NCBI GenBank assembly: GCA_022315425.1
Contig: JAIUPT010000042.1
Location: 1 to 64,000 of the forward strand
Reading direction: 5' to 3'
DNA length: 64,000 nt
From: Pseudevernia furfuracea
Taxonomy: Eukaryota; Ascomycota; Lecanoromycetes; Lecanorales; Parmeliaceae
Below the pieces are notes generated by a model, which made no database searches, had not been told where the DNA came from, and saw only the letters and a list, made by a program, of their open reading frames with translations. A program made the translations under genes and the position numbers. Below are positions 33,178-44,731 of the stretch, piece after piece. Within the stretch, counting starts at the first letter, position 1. The number at the start of each line of letters is the position of its first letter.

Positions 33178-35352
33178 ATGTCATCCATCATCGCTGCACG
33201 TACAACCCGCTGGATTTTGCTGAGCCTCGCTTTCCTCCTATCTCTATGGTTGTGGCGACAATCATTCCAATCCGCCCTCCAAGTGCCCTTGGCCTTCATC
33301 CCCGCAAAGCTGTACGAACCGGACGCGGTAGCATGCACCGACAATGTCGCCCATCATCCGAGACCCGTCTCATTGTGAGCTCATCATCCTCCACTCCGAA
33401 TCCTCACTGACCTCTGTCCAGCAATCCCAAGAGCCCACTCATCCCCGCCTTCAAAGACTCCGTCAAAGGCCTACCCTCCAATATCTATGATCCCTACCCG
33501 GAATACAATAGCCCTGCGTGGAGGAAAAAGTGGCGAGGAGAGCAAGAGCCATGTCTGGGACCAAGAGGTGTGGACGTGAATGGGAATGCGGATGACACCC
33601 TGGTGGTACATCGATTGCACAAGCAAGGTCGCCTCTACATGTGAAGTCGGCTTTGATCCATAGCTGATGATGAATACAGCGCCTGCCTCAATGTTTGGCT
33701 CCTACAACGCTACTGGACTGGCGTCAGATTTCTGCCTCGACCGTCATGCCCGCTACGACCCGTATGGATACGATGAAGGAGATCTCGAGGGCAATGGAGG
33801 AAGGCGCAAGGCCAATCGCGCCTCCAAGGTGCAATGGGACAAGGTGGACTGGGGTTATCTACAAGGAGACTGCCTCATGAGGAATCAACATCGCTACCAA
33901 CCTCTTCCTTCGGCAAATCGGACGACAACATTGTGGATGCCTGGTCAAGAGGACTTGGACGATGTCGACACTGCCCTTGTGTTGCCGGATGATGGATCGC
34001 AAAAGAGTGTATCATATAGGCTGTGGAAGTCGGGTCGGAAATACAAGCAGAGGACTGCCATAATCCTTCGCACCTGGGAGAGCACTGAGTGGACAATCGA
34101 CGCGATACAATATATTCGATCTATGATCATGGAGCTGTCGCTACACTCGGGCGCGGAGTACGAGGTGATCATCATGGTCGAGATCGAGGATGCCAGCGCT
34201 CGGATATTCGACAGTGATGCGTCCTATGAACAGGCATTGAAGAAGGTTGTGCCTGGTGAGTTCGGGAACAATACCATACTCTTTAATCGGCAACTCCTGG
34301 AGGAGTGGTATCCTAAAGCTGGACAGCATGAGTTAGTCCCATCCTTTCTGCCATCTGTTGACACTGACAATGCCCCAGGGCCAAAACATCGCCTTCAGGG
34401 CACGTGGCCCAACCATTGCAACTTCTCTCCCTCCTGCGACCTGAAATCGAACATTTCTGGCAAATCGACCTGGATGTTCGGTATACTGGCCACCACTATC
34501 ATTACCTGGAGACGATATCCGCATGGGCAAATCAGCAACCGAGAAAATTCCTCTGGGAACGCGCCTCTCGATACTATATCCCCCATGTTCATGGCAATTG
34601 GACGAACTTCATGGAGATCGTTGCAAATCAGACTTCTCAAGCAATAAAGCCGCTAGACCAGGGAGTGGATACAGGAAAGGGAGGGGTATGGGGCCCAGAG
34701 AAAACTGAAGGGATTGAGCCAGTTGGCCCAACACCGCCCACTGAGTCGTCAGACAACGACAACTACGAGTGGGGCGTTGGTGAAGACGCTGATATGATCA
34801 ACCTCGCCCCTGTCTTCGATCCTGAGGGCACATCATTCTTGTTGAAAGACAAAGTTGAACACTACCCCGAAGGCAACCATACCCCCAGACGCGCGACAGG
34901 CACCACATCCATGATACGCCTTTCGAAACGTTTGCTACGGGCTATGCATCACGGCCAAGTCACCTCAGGCTTCTACATGCCTCCGGAGATGTACCCAGAA
35001 TCCACAGCGTTGCACCATGGCTTGAAGCTTGTCGTTTTCCCGGTTTCAGTGTATTTGGATTTTGCCAAATCGCCTGAGAACATGAACGCTGCGTTCAATG
35101 CTGATGAGGGCAAGACAGTGTTGAACAACCCACCCATGCACGATGGGACGTGGCATCGGATGTCATATTGGGCGTCTATTGATGAGAAGACGACATATTC
35201 TGACGAACTATATAAGCGATGGCTGGGATATGTGAGTTTCCTCTTGAGCCCATGGCTCGCTCACGCGTCGTACTGACATCTCACAGGGCAACGATCCGAC
35301 CGAGAGACTGTGCCTTCCTGGCATGTTGCTGCATCCAGTGAAGGGAGTCTGA
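33178..35352 (+). CDS. DUF3405-family type II membrane protein
   Basis: Five exons (33178-33374, 33422-33627, 33680-34331, 34379-35231, 35287-35352) give about 657 aa in phase. Intron 2 uses a weak gtcgcc donor and is the least certain. Residues about 11-25 form one membrane anchor (WILLSLAFLLSLWLW) near the N-terminus, so the rest should face the Golgi or ER lumen. The body shows the family words FGSYNATGL, TAIILRTWE, ELSLHSGAEYEVIIMVEIED, RPEIEHFWQIDLDVRYTGHH, SAWANQQPRKFLWERASRYY and, at the end, RLCLPGMLLHPVK. DUF3405 proteins are common in fungi. A glycosyltransferase-like role has been suspected but is not shown, so I leave the function open. Confidence 0.85.
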
Positions 35353-37300
35353 AATACTGCAAGGCCTCTAGGACCCGTGCATCCAGCCCCCGCGATCATC
35401 AGCGCCGTGTTGACACATTGAGCGAAGATACACCGAAATGGGTACCTTCGTCTGCAACAGCGAGACAGGAGTGCTCGAAGCCTTGCGTGAAGAGGTGGAA
35501 TGGCACGGGACACGGCGCCAAGAGATGCACCGAACGAGGAAGAGGAGGAAGGCTGAATGATCACATCCGAAGGGAAGGCATTCTTCGTGAATTCGATGTC
35601 CACCCGGTCCGTGTTTTCCAACCAGGCGAAGATTCAGACCTTGGCTATCATGGAGTGACGAATTGCGCTCGATACTCACTGCTGCCGCCCATAGCGAAAG
35701 TAGGGTATTCCAGCAAAATCTAAAAGGATGAAGGATTTGAAGCGACGTCGTACTTCAGTCACCTCTCTGGCTCTCGGATCAGAATCGTATAATGCCAAAG
35801 GTATTTTTATCAGCGTTGCGCCTGTTAGACTTGACGATATTAATGCAATCTCTTCCCTGAGCCACGTTGGGCTTTCTGTTTCATCGCAGACAGATTCCAC
35901 GTTGACGTGTGACTATGAACGACAGATACGGGCTTTGTGCGAACCATTCCTGAAATCTTCCCAAAATGGGCAAGGTGATTCCTTGAGCCACCGCCCAACG
36001 GTAACTCCCACCAGTGACACTACTCGCTTAGCACCTCATACTCATCTCTTCCTCCGTGGTGGTGGATCGTTTGTCCCACTTTCGTCTCATCAAGTTCAAT
36101 TCGCCATGTTGAAGCCGGTTACTCGTACCTGTGGCAGATGTAACTACAATCAGTCCCCAAATTTCAACCCAATCGCGAACATTTCCCCGCCAGTCCCTTT
36201 GACGAGTCTGTTCCTGGGCCCCGAAAGCGATTTGAGTATGTAGCTAGCTCATGCTACCCATGATGAACTGGCCGTTCCATTTCATACAAAACATATCTAG
36301 TAGACAGTCTGCTAGTGCTAGTCGTCTCATCTACCTTATCTTTCAATTACTTCAAAAGTCCAATCCTAGACATTTCCCACGCCTTCCAAAATAGCCATGG
36401 GGCTATTATTGAGCTCCAGCAGCAATTCAAACCACAAATGTCCCTCGATAACCACCGGTCCCCAACACGGTATGAGTCTACCAACAACAGCACATCGCAC
36501 TGGAGAGTCAATAGCTGACAGCAACCAACGTAGGCGCAGACAACGTCACCGGCCCCTTCACCTTTCCACAAGTTGACCATGATGCTCCGCGGTGCCTTTC
36601 ACCGCACGCCACCATTCTTTTTCTCCGGTGTCCAGCTTTCGCTACCTGCAACGCATTTTATTAGCAATCCCGGCCCCACGGACCCAGTACGAGCCACGCC
36701 CCTGAAGAATGGCCTGACTTCAAAGCCGATCCGCACCCATCGGGATCCTCCGTATCGTCGTCGCCTTAGCGCCCACCTTCGCTCTCATCTTCTCGCTCGC
36801 TGGCGCCACACCCTCCGCGCGGCTGTCTGATGTGCAAGCGTGGGCCGACGCGTACGAATCCGTTGCTCTGACGAGCTGATTTCCTTTTGCTAAGTCACCT
36901 ACGCAGTTACCGGATCCGCAAATGCGGGATTGGGGGTTTTCCGGTCGATTGCAAGCAACCGAACAGCGATGAGGGTAACCTAGCTTGAGGTGGGTATCGC
37001 GTAAGTTCCGCGACCGTTTCGGAGCCCGGTGAGTAATTGATTATTGACATGTTGTGATTTGGCGGACTTGGTCCCTCGGATTCCAATACCTCCCCGTTTC
37101 GTTCGTCGTCGCCGTCGCAAAACGGACATCACGCAAGCAGCAGGGGGGATACCGCGAAATCGGGCATGGTGTTGCAGTTCCCAAATATCAGCCATTATAC
37201 TTCGGCGCCTGAAAACTTGAGAGTCCGTTAGGTTGAGGGCCAAAGTCGAAGTGCAGTCCAAAAGTGTTTTGAGGAAGGAAGTCACGGACCGTCTGCGCAA
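35353..37300. other. Spacer without recognisable genes
   Basis: Several 100-170 codon frames exist on both strands (for example 35728-36243), but none shows motifs or conserved composition. A possible small gene near 36437-36850 could not be built with consistent splicing. Confidence 0.45.
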
Positions 37301-39741
37301 TCACTCCTGACCCCCATCCTCAAAACCCACAAACACGACCGAATCCGTATAGTGGCAGACGTCAATCTCAGTACCAACACACGGGATAGTCCCGCCGACG
37401 TCCCTACGGCCAAAACAGTTCCCACTCTTCTCTTCGTGCGTGGCGCAATTCGAGCCGGACCCGCTATTCGCCTGGCCGGCTCTCAGCAACAAGCCATCGC
37501 GTTGAGCGCGAGTGTTGTATTTGCCCTCTGGAACCTTGATCTTCAAGGTCCTCTTGGCGACTGTATTAGCGAAGAGGCTGCCGACATTGTCGATCTCGCC
37601 GTATCCTGTGCCGGTAGTATTGGTGGGGTCACAGATTTCGCCGAGTTTGGATACAATTGCGGTAAGCATGGAGGTTTGATTGAAGCCGAGGATGACGGAG
37701 CTGGGGGCTACGGTGGCGTTGGTGAAGATCTGCCCACCGGATCCAGTGGCTGGGAAAGGGGCCATCGAGGTCTGAGCGGCAATGGCCGAGGAGGATGTCG
37801 CGCTTCATCGGGTATAGCATCGCGCCTTCTTGTTGGTGGAACCCGTGTTCCACATTGACCATTGACGGCCCCAACGCCGTTCCAGATTCCAAGGGGGTAA
37901 TTGGCTAGGCTGATAGGAGTGACCGGAGACCTGGAGTACGCCAAAGAGATGATTTCCTGTCTCAGTTTCATTACGCCAGCTTCCCACGATCCCTGTGCGG
38001 AGCCATAATCCCCTTCGGCGGCAATGACTGTCGCCAGACCGGCGACCTGTGGAGCGGCTACGTGCGGTTTCAGCAAGGGGATCTTGTGGGGTCGCAGAAT
38101 TATCGACTTACCAAACGAGGTTCCCGACCTCTTTTCCCTGTGAACCTTTTTGTAATCGGCAGTCATGATGCTCACAACGGGTGCGGTCAACTGTACCCAA
38201 AATGCCTTGCAATTCTGATCTACTCTCAGCATAACTCAGGCTTCTTTCAGTATCTGTAACCCTTTCTACTCGAGAGTAGATACGACCAGCGTTGTCTGTT
38301 GCCCCAATTACCATTAAATTGGAAGGTGGCGGAGGCCTTGCCGCACCTTTCCAGTCATAAGGGCCAGGAACCAAGGCAGGGTAGCTAGAGACGGCCTGTA
38401 GATACAGAATCAGTCTCTGCTTGACAACGATAGAGAGTTTCACGGCCATATTACTCCAGGGTCGTTTCCCGCAGCACAATTTGGCAAAAGCCCTTCCTGT
38501 ATAGCATGGACAAGCATGCTCTGAAATTGTGGTAGTTTCGATTTTTCTTCATCCTGTAGGTTAACTCCATTTACATCCCCAGGACATACTAATCGTTGCA
38601 ATTTTTACAATCGCGGATTCTCTTTCACTCAACCAGTCCTCAATAATCCAAGTGAGCTGGTCAATCGCGTCTTCGATGAAGACTGTTGGAGGGCGTCGGA
38701 CGATGATTGCGTATGGGTATTCAGCTACACCGTAAGCGGCTCCAGTGCCCTTAGACAGCACCCTGGTACCGTGGGGGTTCAGGGAGTCACCGATAACTGG
38801 ATCAGGGTAACTGCCCTGATTTGCACTTCTGTCGAGATTCGGTCCCGCATGCCGTCAAATTCTAACACTTTGTAAGCAAATCATCAACAAGTATGGTGGC
38901 GTTTAAATTCACTGGATTAGTATCATCGGCACCCTAGACTCCTTGTTAGCAAACACGCAAAGAAAGCTCCGCGAGGATCTCACCGTGTCTATGTATCATG
39001 TATAAAAAAGCCCCCCTCCCCGGGCTTTTGGGTAAACCTATTGACCACCAAGCATCCTGAGCAGCAACCCGCCTACAACGTTTCTAGGCTGCGAGATGTA
39101 CATCATTTTGGGTTCTTGGTTGTATTGAACTGTGTAGGGTCCGTCTCTTTTAGTATGAACCGTGGCATCCCCAGTCAGGTCGTCCTCGGTTTCCCGCAGG
39201 TCGAAATCGACGGCCGCAGCACCAGTGCCTTTTAGGGTGACTGTCAGGACCTTTCGAACGACTATTAGAAAGTCCAGTCCCAAAGATCTCACACTCTACT
39301 ACTTGCCTCAGTAGCGTTCGCAACCCTATTAGCAGCATCTCCTGTCATATTTGCGGTGAAAAACTTGACATCAGAAAGGTCTGGGCCAAGCTGCGATACC
39401 ATAATTTTATCTAAGCTGAGTCCGGCGAAGTCTGCTAGATGGTTAAGTATAGCATTATTACTCGACTGATCAGTGCCGTCTGAGGGCCAGACATAAAAAG
39501 CATCTGTAGCTCCTCCATCCCCAAGTTGAGTCATGATGTCTGCGTGCGAAGATGACGAGTTCGTGATGTTCGTTGTCGGATATTTCAACGGTTCGAGTGT
39601 TCCGTTGGAGCTGCCAGGCGTCACTGTTACCGCGCTGTTCGTTATCTGGGTCAATTGCGATGATGAGTTTATTGATGCATTGACACGGATTGTGATGGCG
39701 AAAAGAAAGGCTCTGAGACTGAGCTTAGGAAATACATGCAT
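37301..39741 (-). pseudogene. Subtilisin-like serine protease (S8), disrupted
   Basis: Minus-strand blocks in S8 order are present. A signal peptide starts at 39741 (MHVFPKLSLRAFLFAITIRV) and a pro-region follows. At about 39000 lies SPGRGAFLYMI, followed by DTG-ADDTNP across a clean intron (gtgaga...ctaac...tctag). The His motif SLNPHGTRVLSKG and GVAEYPYAIIVRRPPTVFIE come next, then SMSWG, then NCAAGNDPG, VSSYPALVPG, NLMVIGATDNAGRIYS and WVQLTAPVVSI. The Ser motif GTSF-AAPQVAGLA is rejoined across a gtaagt...tag intron. A C-terminal Cys-containing region ends at 37301. Breaks: about 4 extra bases just before the catalytic Asp, a one-base shift between SMSWG and NGVNLQDEEK, and no in-frame join after GRIYS. 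The Asp, His, Asn and Ser sites are all still legible, so inactivation seems recent, or some errors are sequencing faults. Confidence 0.7.
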
Positions 39742-40246
39742 GGTACATGCATGGTGACCAAGCAAATGCATAGGGACACCAAAAGTGTGACGGTGGCAGC
39801 AATGGCAGAGCAAAATGCAGACACAGCAGGGGCCAGGAGAAGAAGTAAAAATCACAAATTGCAAATTAAGGGAGATGTGACATAGGAGGATGAGATGGGC
39901 GCCAACATCGTTAGTGATAGTACCTACGCCAGGAGCGGCTGGAGCTCTGCTCGTGCCACGTGAAAAATCGGTGATAAATTTCCACCAACAAAATGAAAGT
40001 ATCATCACTAACCCAAATTATTGGCTATATACTTACTCGTATTCATCCACCTGCTGCTTCAGATAATTGAGTCTTAGATGAAACATGCCATTTCTCGAAT
40101 ATAACAAAGACAATGAAACTACGAACTCTTCTTATATCACCGTCTGAAAAACGTTATAACACGTTCGAAGTCGTTATATGCAATCGCTATCTGTCAACTA
40201 CCCATGGAGATACTATCAAAGTGCTGTGAATCCTTCTAGTGATTGC

Positions 40247-40560
40247 TCAAGCAGCAGCAGGCGGATCGAACTCCTGCCCCGCCAACCAAACCTTCTGAAT
40301 GGACCTCGTATTCTTGATATCTACCAAGGGATCCTCACTCAAAAGCACCAAATCCGCCCTCATCCCTGGCGTAACAGCACCACGTTCAGATATCATCTTG
40401 AAATGCTGCCCGGGCAACACCGTCGCCGATCTCAACTCATTCAAATTAGATAACCCCACGCCTACCAGCAGCTTATGCTGTCGATCAGAGACTCCTAATC
40501 TCCTTGTGGGATCGTGTTCGAACTTTGTTGGAATTATAAGTCTCGGCGGCGAGAAAATGC
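40247..40560 (-). pseudogene. C-terminal fragment of an amidohydrolase
   Basis: The minus-strand frame reads LSNLNELRSATVLPGQHFKM, then GAVTPGMRADLVLLSEDPL and IQKVWLAGQEF. This is the typical end of metal-dependent amidohydrolases of the imidazolonepropionase/prolidase-like type (ALRAAT...GxIxPGxxADLVLLxxDP). Reading can be continued upstream to about 40560 (LGVSDRQHKLLVGVG) without a start codon. The metal-binding HxH and the later His and Asp regions are missing. It is a truncated relic next to the broken subtilisin gene. Confidence 0.65.
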
Positions 40561-42191
40561 AAGGCTGATAGGGCTGTGGCTATGAACAACGACTGTATTG
40601 ATTGGGGTGAAGAAAGCGAGGAAGAAAGGTATGCAGGCGGGGACACTCCAGTTAGATAAACAAGATTGCTTGCAGATCAACCCCGTGAGATTGCCCAGCT
40701 TGTATTGGTACTTGCTTTGGAACTGGCTAAATCCCATAGTCATTTCCGATGCTTCTGTTCAAGCGAGGCAATCATCACTCTTTCCTACGCGGTGTGTAAC
40801 AAGCAGAGCAACAGTGTAGATGGAGCTGCATGAGAAGGTGTAAAGCATCTACGACTGCTCAGGGAATGACCAAAAACGAATGTATCACGAGACAAAAGCA
40901 TACCTAACAAAGGTGGATTAGTAGCTCGCCTTTAGACGGAGAAGCAAGAAAAGAAACCCTTCTGTAGCCGTTCACCGTCCACCGTCCACCAGTGGATGAT
41001 GTTATCCAGCCCACATAGTTGATTCGCAGGCTGCCTTTTACCCTTGACTAGGCGTTTATTCAACCTGGATCTCTGACTCTGGCGATTGAGGGCAAATTGG
41101 GACCCCAAATAGCTTAACGTATCTTGGAGGTCAATCTCCCTAAAAAGTAGACGTCGTAGTCAGTCAATCGATCATCTTCAAGACCTTTACACAAGACAAT
41201 ACAGTCTTCGTGCAGCATTGCCCAACTCATGGCGCATTTCGATCCCTTCGTCGGTTTTCACGCACGAAACTAATTGCGCATAGACACTCTAGTAAGCTCG
41301 GCATCTTTCTTTTGCATAGTGTACGGTCGAGTGCGCTAGTGTGGCATGTGTGCTTTGGGATAGTTGTCGAGTCATGAGCATATGTTTGGCGCGGTTGAGT
41401 TCAGAGAGCGATGTTGTCAGGTCGTAAACGAGCTGAGATTTCGCAACTATACGTGTTTGTGGTCATGTTCAGACGGCTATACTTTGAGGGCAACGTCAGA
41501 TGGGGCCGTGAGAAGACAGTTCAGAGACCGGCGAGTTCTAAAACTCTTTTCTCCGATCCAAGTCTCGACCAGTCCATGTCAACAATTTGCAATTCGTTTG
41601 CCTCGACGCAAAGAATCTTCTCAACAAAGAAGTCATGTCGAAAGTCTCTCTAAGAAGACTGCAGATAACTTTAGAGAAGTTCATTCAAAGGCGTCATTAG
41701 TCTTTACAGCGTTTCCGACTTCCATATCCCACCCATAATTTATCGAACAGATCCAAGAAAGAGGAGAAAACAGCATCCACTTATATACTTGAATCTCGAG
41801 TATACAGTATCCAAGAAAGGCGCCTTCGTTGGTATTTAAAATGAATTCGATACAGTAAGGTTTTGGTTAGGGAAATTGTTTACGAACATAGAATTGAAGT
41901 CAGACGAGGAGAAGTAATAATACCATATTCGAAAAAGTTTCTAGTTGTCAGGACTGCGACCAGACCAAGTCTATGGTAGTATGTGACCGAAGAATTAATA
42001 CTGTGACAACTTAACAAGTAGTAAACTGGCGCGACTGGCTGCAGTACCCTCGTACCTTAGATGTACGAGTATGCCAAGGCGCTAGTGGACCGGCCTTGGC
42101 ACAAACCTCGCTGATGGACTAGGATAAGAAGATATTCATCCCTCTTGTGATACCGTTCACCAGGAAAGATCTCCGAAGCTCGGGAGTGGGA
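40561..42191. other. Spacer without recognisable genes
   Basis: Only short, motif-less frames are present. The part next to 42192 would contain the promoter of the BolA-like gene. Confidence 0.5.
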
Positions 42192-42657
42192 ATGCTACGT
42201 CACACTCCATTGAGATTTGCTCGGTTCATGTCAACCATGTCCACCATGTCCACCACCCCAGTCGAAGATGCCATGCGACTCAAGGCACGCCCACTACACA
42301 CTCTTCCCATTTGCACACCAGCGCTGACCAATCTACATACAGATCACCGCAGCCCTGCAACCCACCACATTCGAAATCCACAACGACTCTAGCATGCACG
42401 CGCACCATCAAGCGATGCAAGGCAGCGTATCCAAAGAGACGCATTTCCGCGTGTTCATCACGTCCGAAGCGTTCAAATCGAAGATGCAACCCGCGAGGCA
42501 CCGCATGGTGTATGCTTTGCTGAAGGAGGAACTGGAGAGAGCGGGAGGGATACATGCGCTTCAATTGCGGACGAGGACGCCTGAAGAGGAGGAAAGGCAG
42601 ATTGCTAGGGAGGCGATGCAGGATGGGGAGAGCGTTCCACACGTTGAGGAGAGATGA
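42192..42657 (+). CDS. BolA-like protein, probably mitochondrial
   Basis: Exon 1 is 42192-42284 and exon 2 is 42343-42657, giving about 135 aa. The start at 42192 (MLRHTPLRFARFMSTMSTMS) gives a basic, hydroxylated presequence that fits mitochondrial import. The BolA domain shows PVEDAMRLK-ITAALQPTTF, HNDSSMHAHHQAMQGSVSKE, THFRVFITSEAF, PARHRMVYALLKEEL and GGIHALQLRTRTPEE. The invariant His and the FRV...R-H-R-x-V-Y signature are present. BolA proteins work with monothiol glutaredoxins in iron-sulphur cluster handling. The intron that restores the conserved sequence has a GC donor (aag|gcacgc) and an ordinary acceptor (catacag|atc) with a gctgacc branch site; no GT donor fits. The 3' end faces the ribosomal protein gene, same strand. 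Confidence 0.9.
42285..42342 (+). other. GC-AG intron in the BolA-like gene
   Basis: A 58-nt intron begins gcacgc and ends catacag. It is needed to join PVEDAMRLK to ITAALQPTTF in phase. Nearby GT dinucleotides would remove conserved residues. Confidence 0.7.
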
Positions 42658-43438
42658 AGTTATAGATTTGCAAAGCAAGATGATTGGATTTCTATCTACA
42701 CCGAATGCCAAGTCAGGATTAAAGGAGGGGTGAGAGCTTGGTGCTCTAAAGGTCTCACGACACGCCAACTTCTGGTCATTACCCTTATTGGCGTGGCCCT
42801 CGCGGGTCCGTGTCCTGTTGCAATTCGACTCCAACGACGCGAACACGCCAAGACCGGGATTCCCTGGCCAGGAGCAGCATATTGAGCCGTTGCGTTAGGA
42901 CTACGCGGCGAGGGAAAGCATTCATGATAGATCACAGCGGTAAATGGGACCGTGATATCGAGAAGCGGATGGCATACGCCAGAGGTTTGCAGGTACTCGA
43001 CTACGAAAGGCCAGAGACGGGAACAGAGAATTTGGCTAGTGCAGGTTACCCAACAAACGCTTTCAGCATCTCTATCTCGTCCCCATTACGCGCTGTCTCT
43101 TGGGTAGCTGAAAAGACCGCTGAAGTCTAGCGCATCTTGAATAGCTTCTTATTCGCTTGGTTTACAACAACAGATCCTGGTCACAAATTGTAGCCCCCTC
43201 CAACATCCATGTTTGATGCCGTCATACTTCCATTGGAACTCTTATCCCTAGTGTGGTATGAGCCCAATACATGTAGGCAGGCTTTATGGAGCGCCAAGAC
43301 TTCAGCTCGCTTAGACAATCTTAGTGCAGATCATCTCCCACCAAGCTCGAGCAATCGCGAACTTTGTGTCCGCAACTCTCTCCGCAACCACTCAACCTCC
43401 ACACATCCCTTAATCTCATACATACACTCGCCGCAATC

Positions 43439-44401
43439 ATGGCCGATGCACCTCGCGGAGGAGCAGCAGCAGGTGGAGCAGCAGGCGGAGCTCGCGGAGG
43501 CTTCGGCTCTCGAGGCGACCGAGGCGGAGACCGGGGACGAGGAGGGCGCGGAGGACGTCGAGGGCCTCGCCGTGGAGGGAACAAGAGCGAAGAGAAGGAT
43601 TGGCAACCAGTGACGAAGCTGGGTCGTCTGGTCAAGGCTGGGAAGATCAAGAGCATGGAGGAGATCTATCTACACTCGCTGCCGATCAAAGAGTACCAGA
43701 TTGTGGACTTCTTTCTGCCCAAGTTAAAGGACGAGGTGATGAAGGTGAGAGGCTACCTTCTACAACAGCCGTGCGAAGGATCAGATGGAAATGAGGGGTT
43801 TCAATTTGCTGATGCAGTTTGGTGGGAGACAGATCAAGCCTGTGCAGAAGCAAACTCGCGCCGGTCAACGTACTCGATTCAAGGCCATCGTCGTCATTGG
43901 CGACTCAGAAGGCCACGTTGGTCTCGGCATTAAGACCTCCAAAGAAGTCGCCACTGCTATCCGCGCCGCCATCATCATTGCCAAGCTGAGCGTCCTGCCG
44001 ATTCGAAGAGGATATTGGGGTACATCTCTTGGTGACCCTCACTCGCTGCCTACAAAGGAGAGCGGCAAGTGTGGCTCTGTTACTGTTCGAGTAAGTTTCA
44101 TGAGCTTCTTCATGCTTGGGATCAGGTACTGATTGTTCGCTAGCTCATCCCTGCACCCCGTGGTACCGGCCTCGTCGCTTCCCCAGCTGTCAAGCGTCTC
44201 CTCCAACTCGCTGGCGTCCAAGACGTCTACACTTCCTCCGCCGGCTCTACGAAAACCCTTGAAAACACACTCAAGGCCACCTTCGTGGCTGTAGGCAACT
44301 CGTATGGCTTCCTGACGCCGAACCTGTGGAAGGAGACGAAGCTCAACCGGAGCCCGTTGGAGGAGTTCGGTGATGTGCTGAGGGAAGGAAAGAGATACTA
44401 G
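43439..44401 (+). CDS. RPS2: 40S ribosomal protein S2 (uS5)
   Basis: Three exons (43439-43744, 43833-44090, 44144-44401) give 273 aa, the usual length for fungal uS5. The N-terminus has the eukaryote-specific Gly/Arg-rich tail (residues about 5-45, RGG repeats), a target for arginine methylation in the family. Then follow the signature words DWQPVTKLGRLVKAGKI, IYLHSLPIKEYQIVDFFL, PVQKQTRAGQRTRFKAIVVI, GDSEGHVGLGIKTSKEVATA, RRGYWGTSLGDPHSLPTKES and SYGFLTPNLWKETKL. The protein belongs to the small ribosomal subunit and helps decoding fidelity. All splice sites are GT-AG and in phase. A CT-rich leader precedes the ATG, as in many highly expressed fungal genes. Confidence 0.97.
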
Positions 44402-44731
44402 AGAAAGAGATATCACGGTGTCAGTCATTGACTCAGGCGCTGTGTTGCTGTAGCATGCATGTACCGTGGATTAATGCAAATCTTTGAAAGTCAGCGAGAG
44501 ATGATGATACAAGTCTCATGTGATATCTGGCGACTGGCTGAGCTACTGATAAGACTTAGGTTACAAAAACTCAGCGGCAAAAGAAATTCTTGCGTTATTG
44601 TATGGTGCTCGCTCCTCCCAGTGTATGACTGCTACAATCCCAAACCAACACATCTCGCCAGCAGCACGAACCAATTTGCGGCAGAGCGCTGGCCCTCATC
44701 TCCGCCCCCACCAACGTCCTCAATCATCAGA

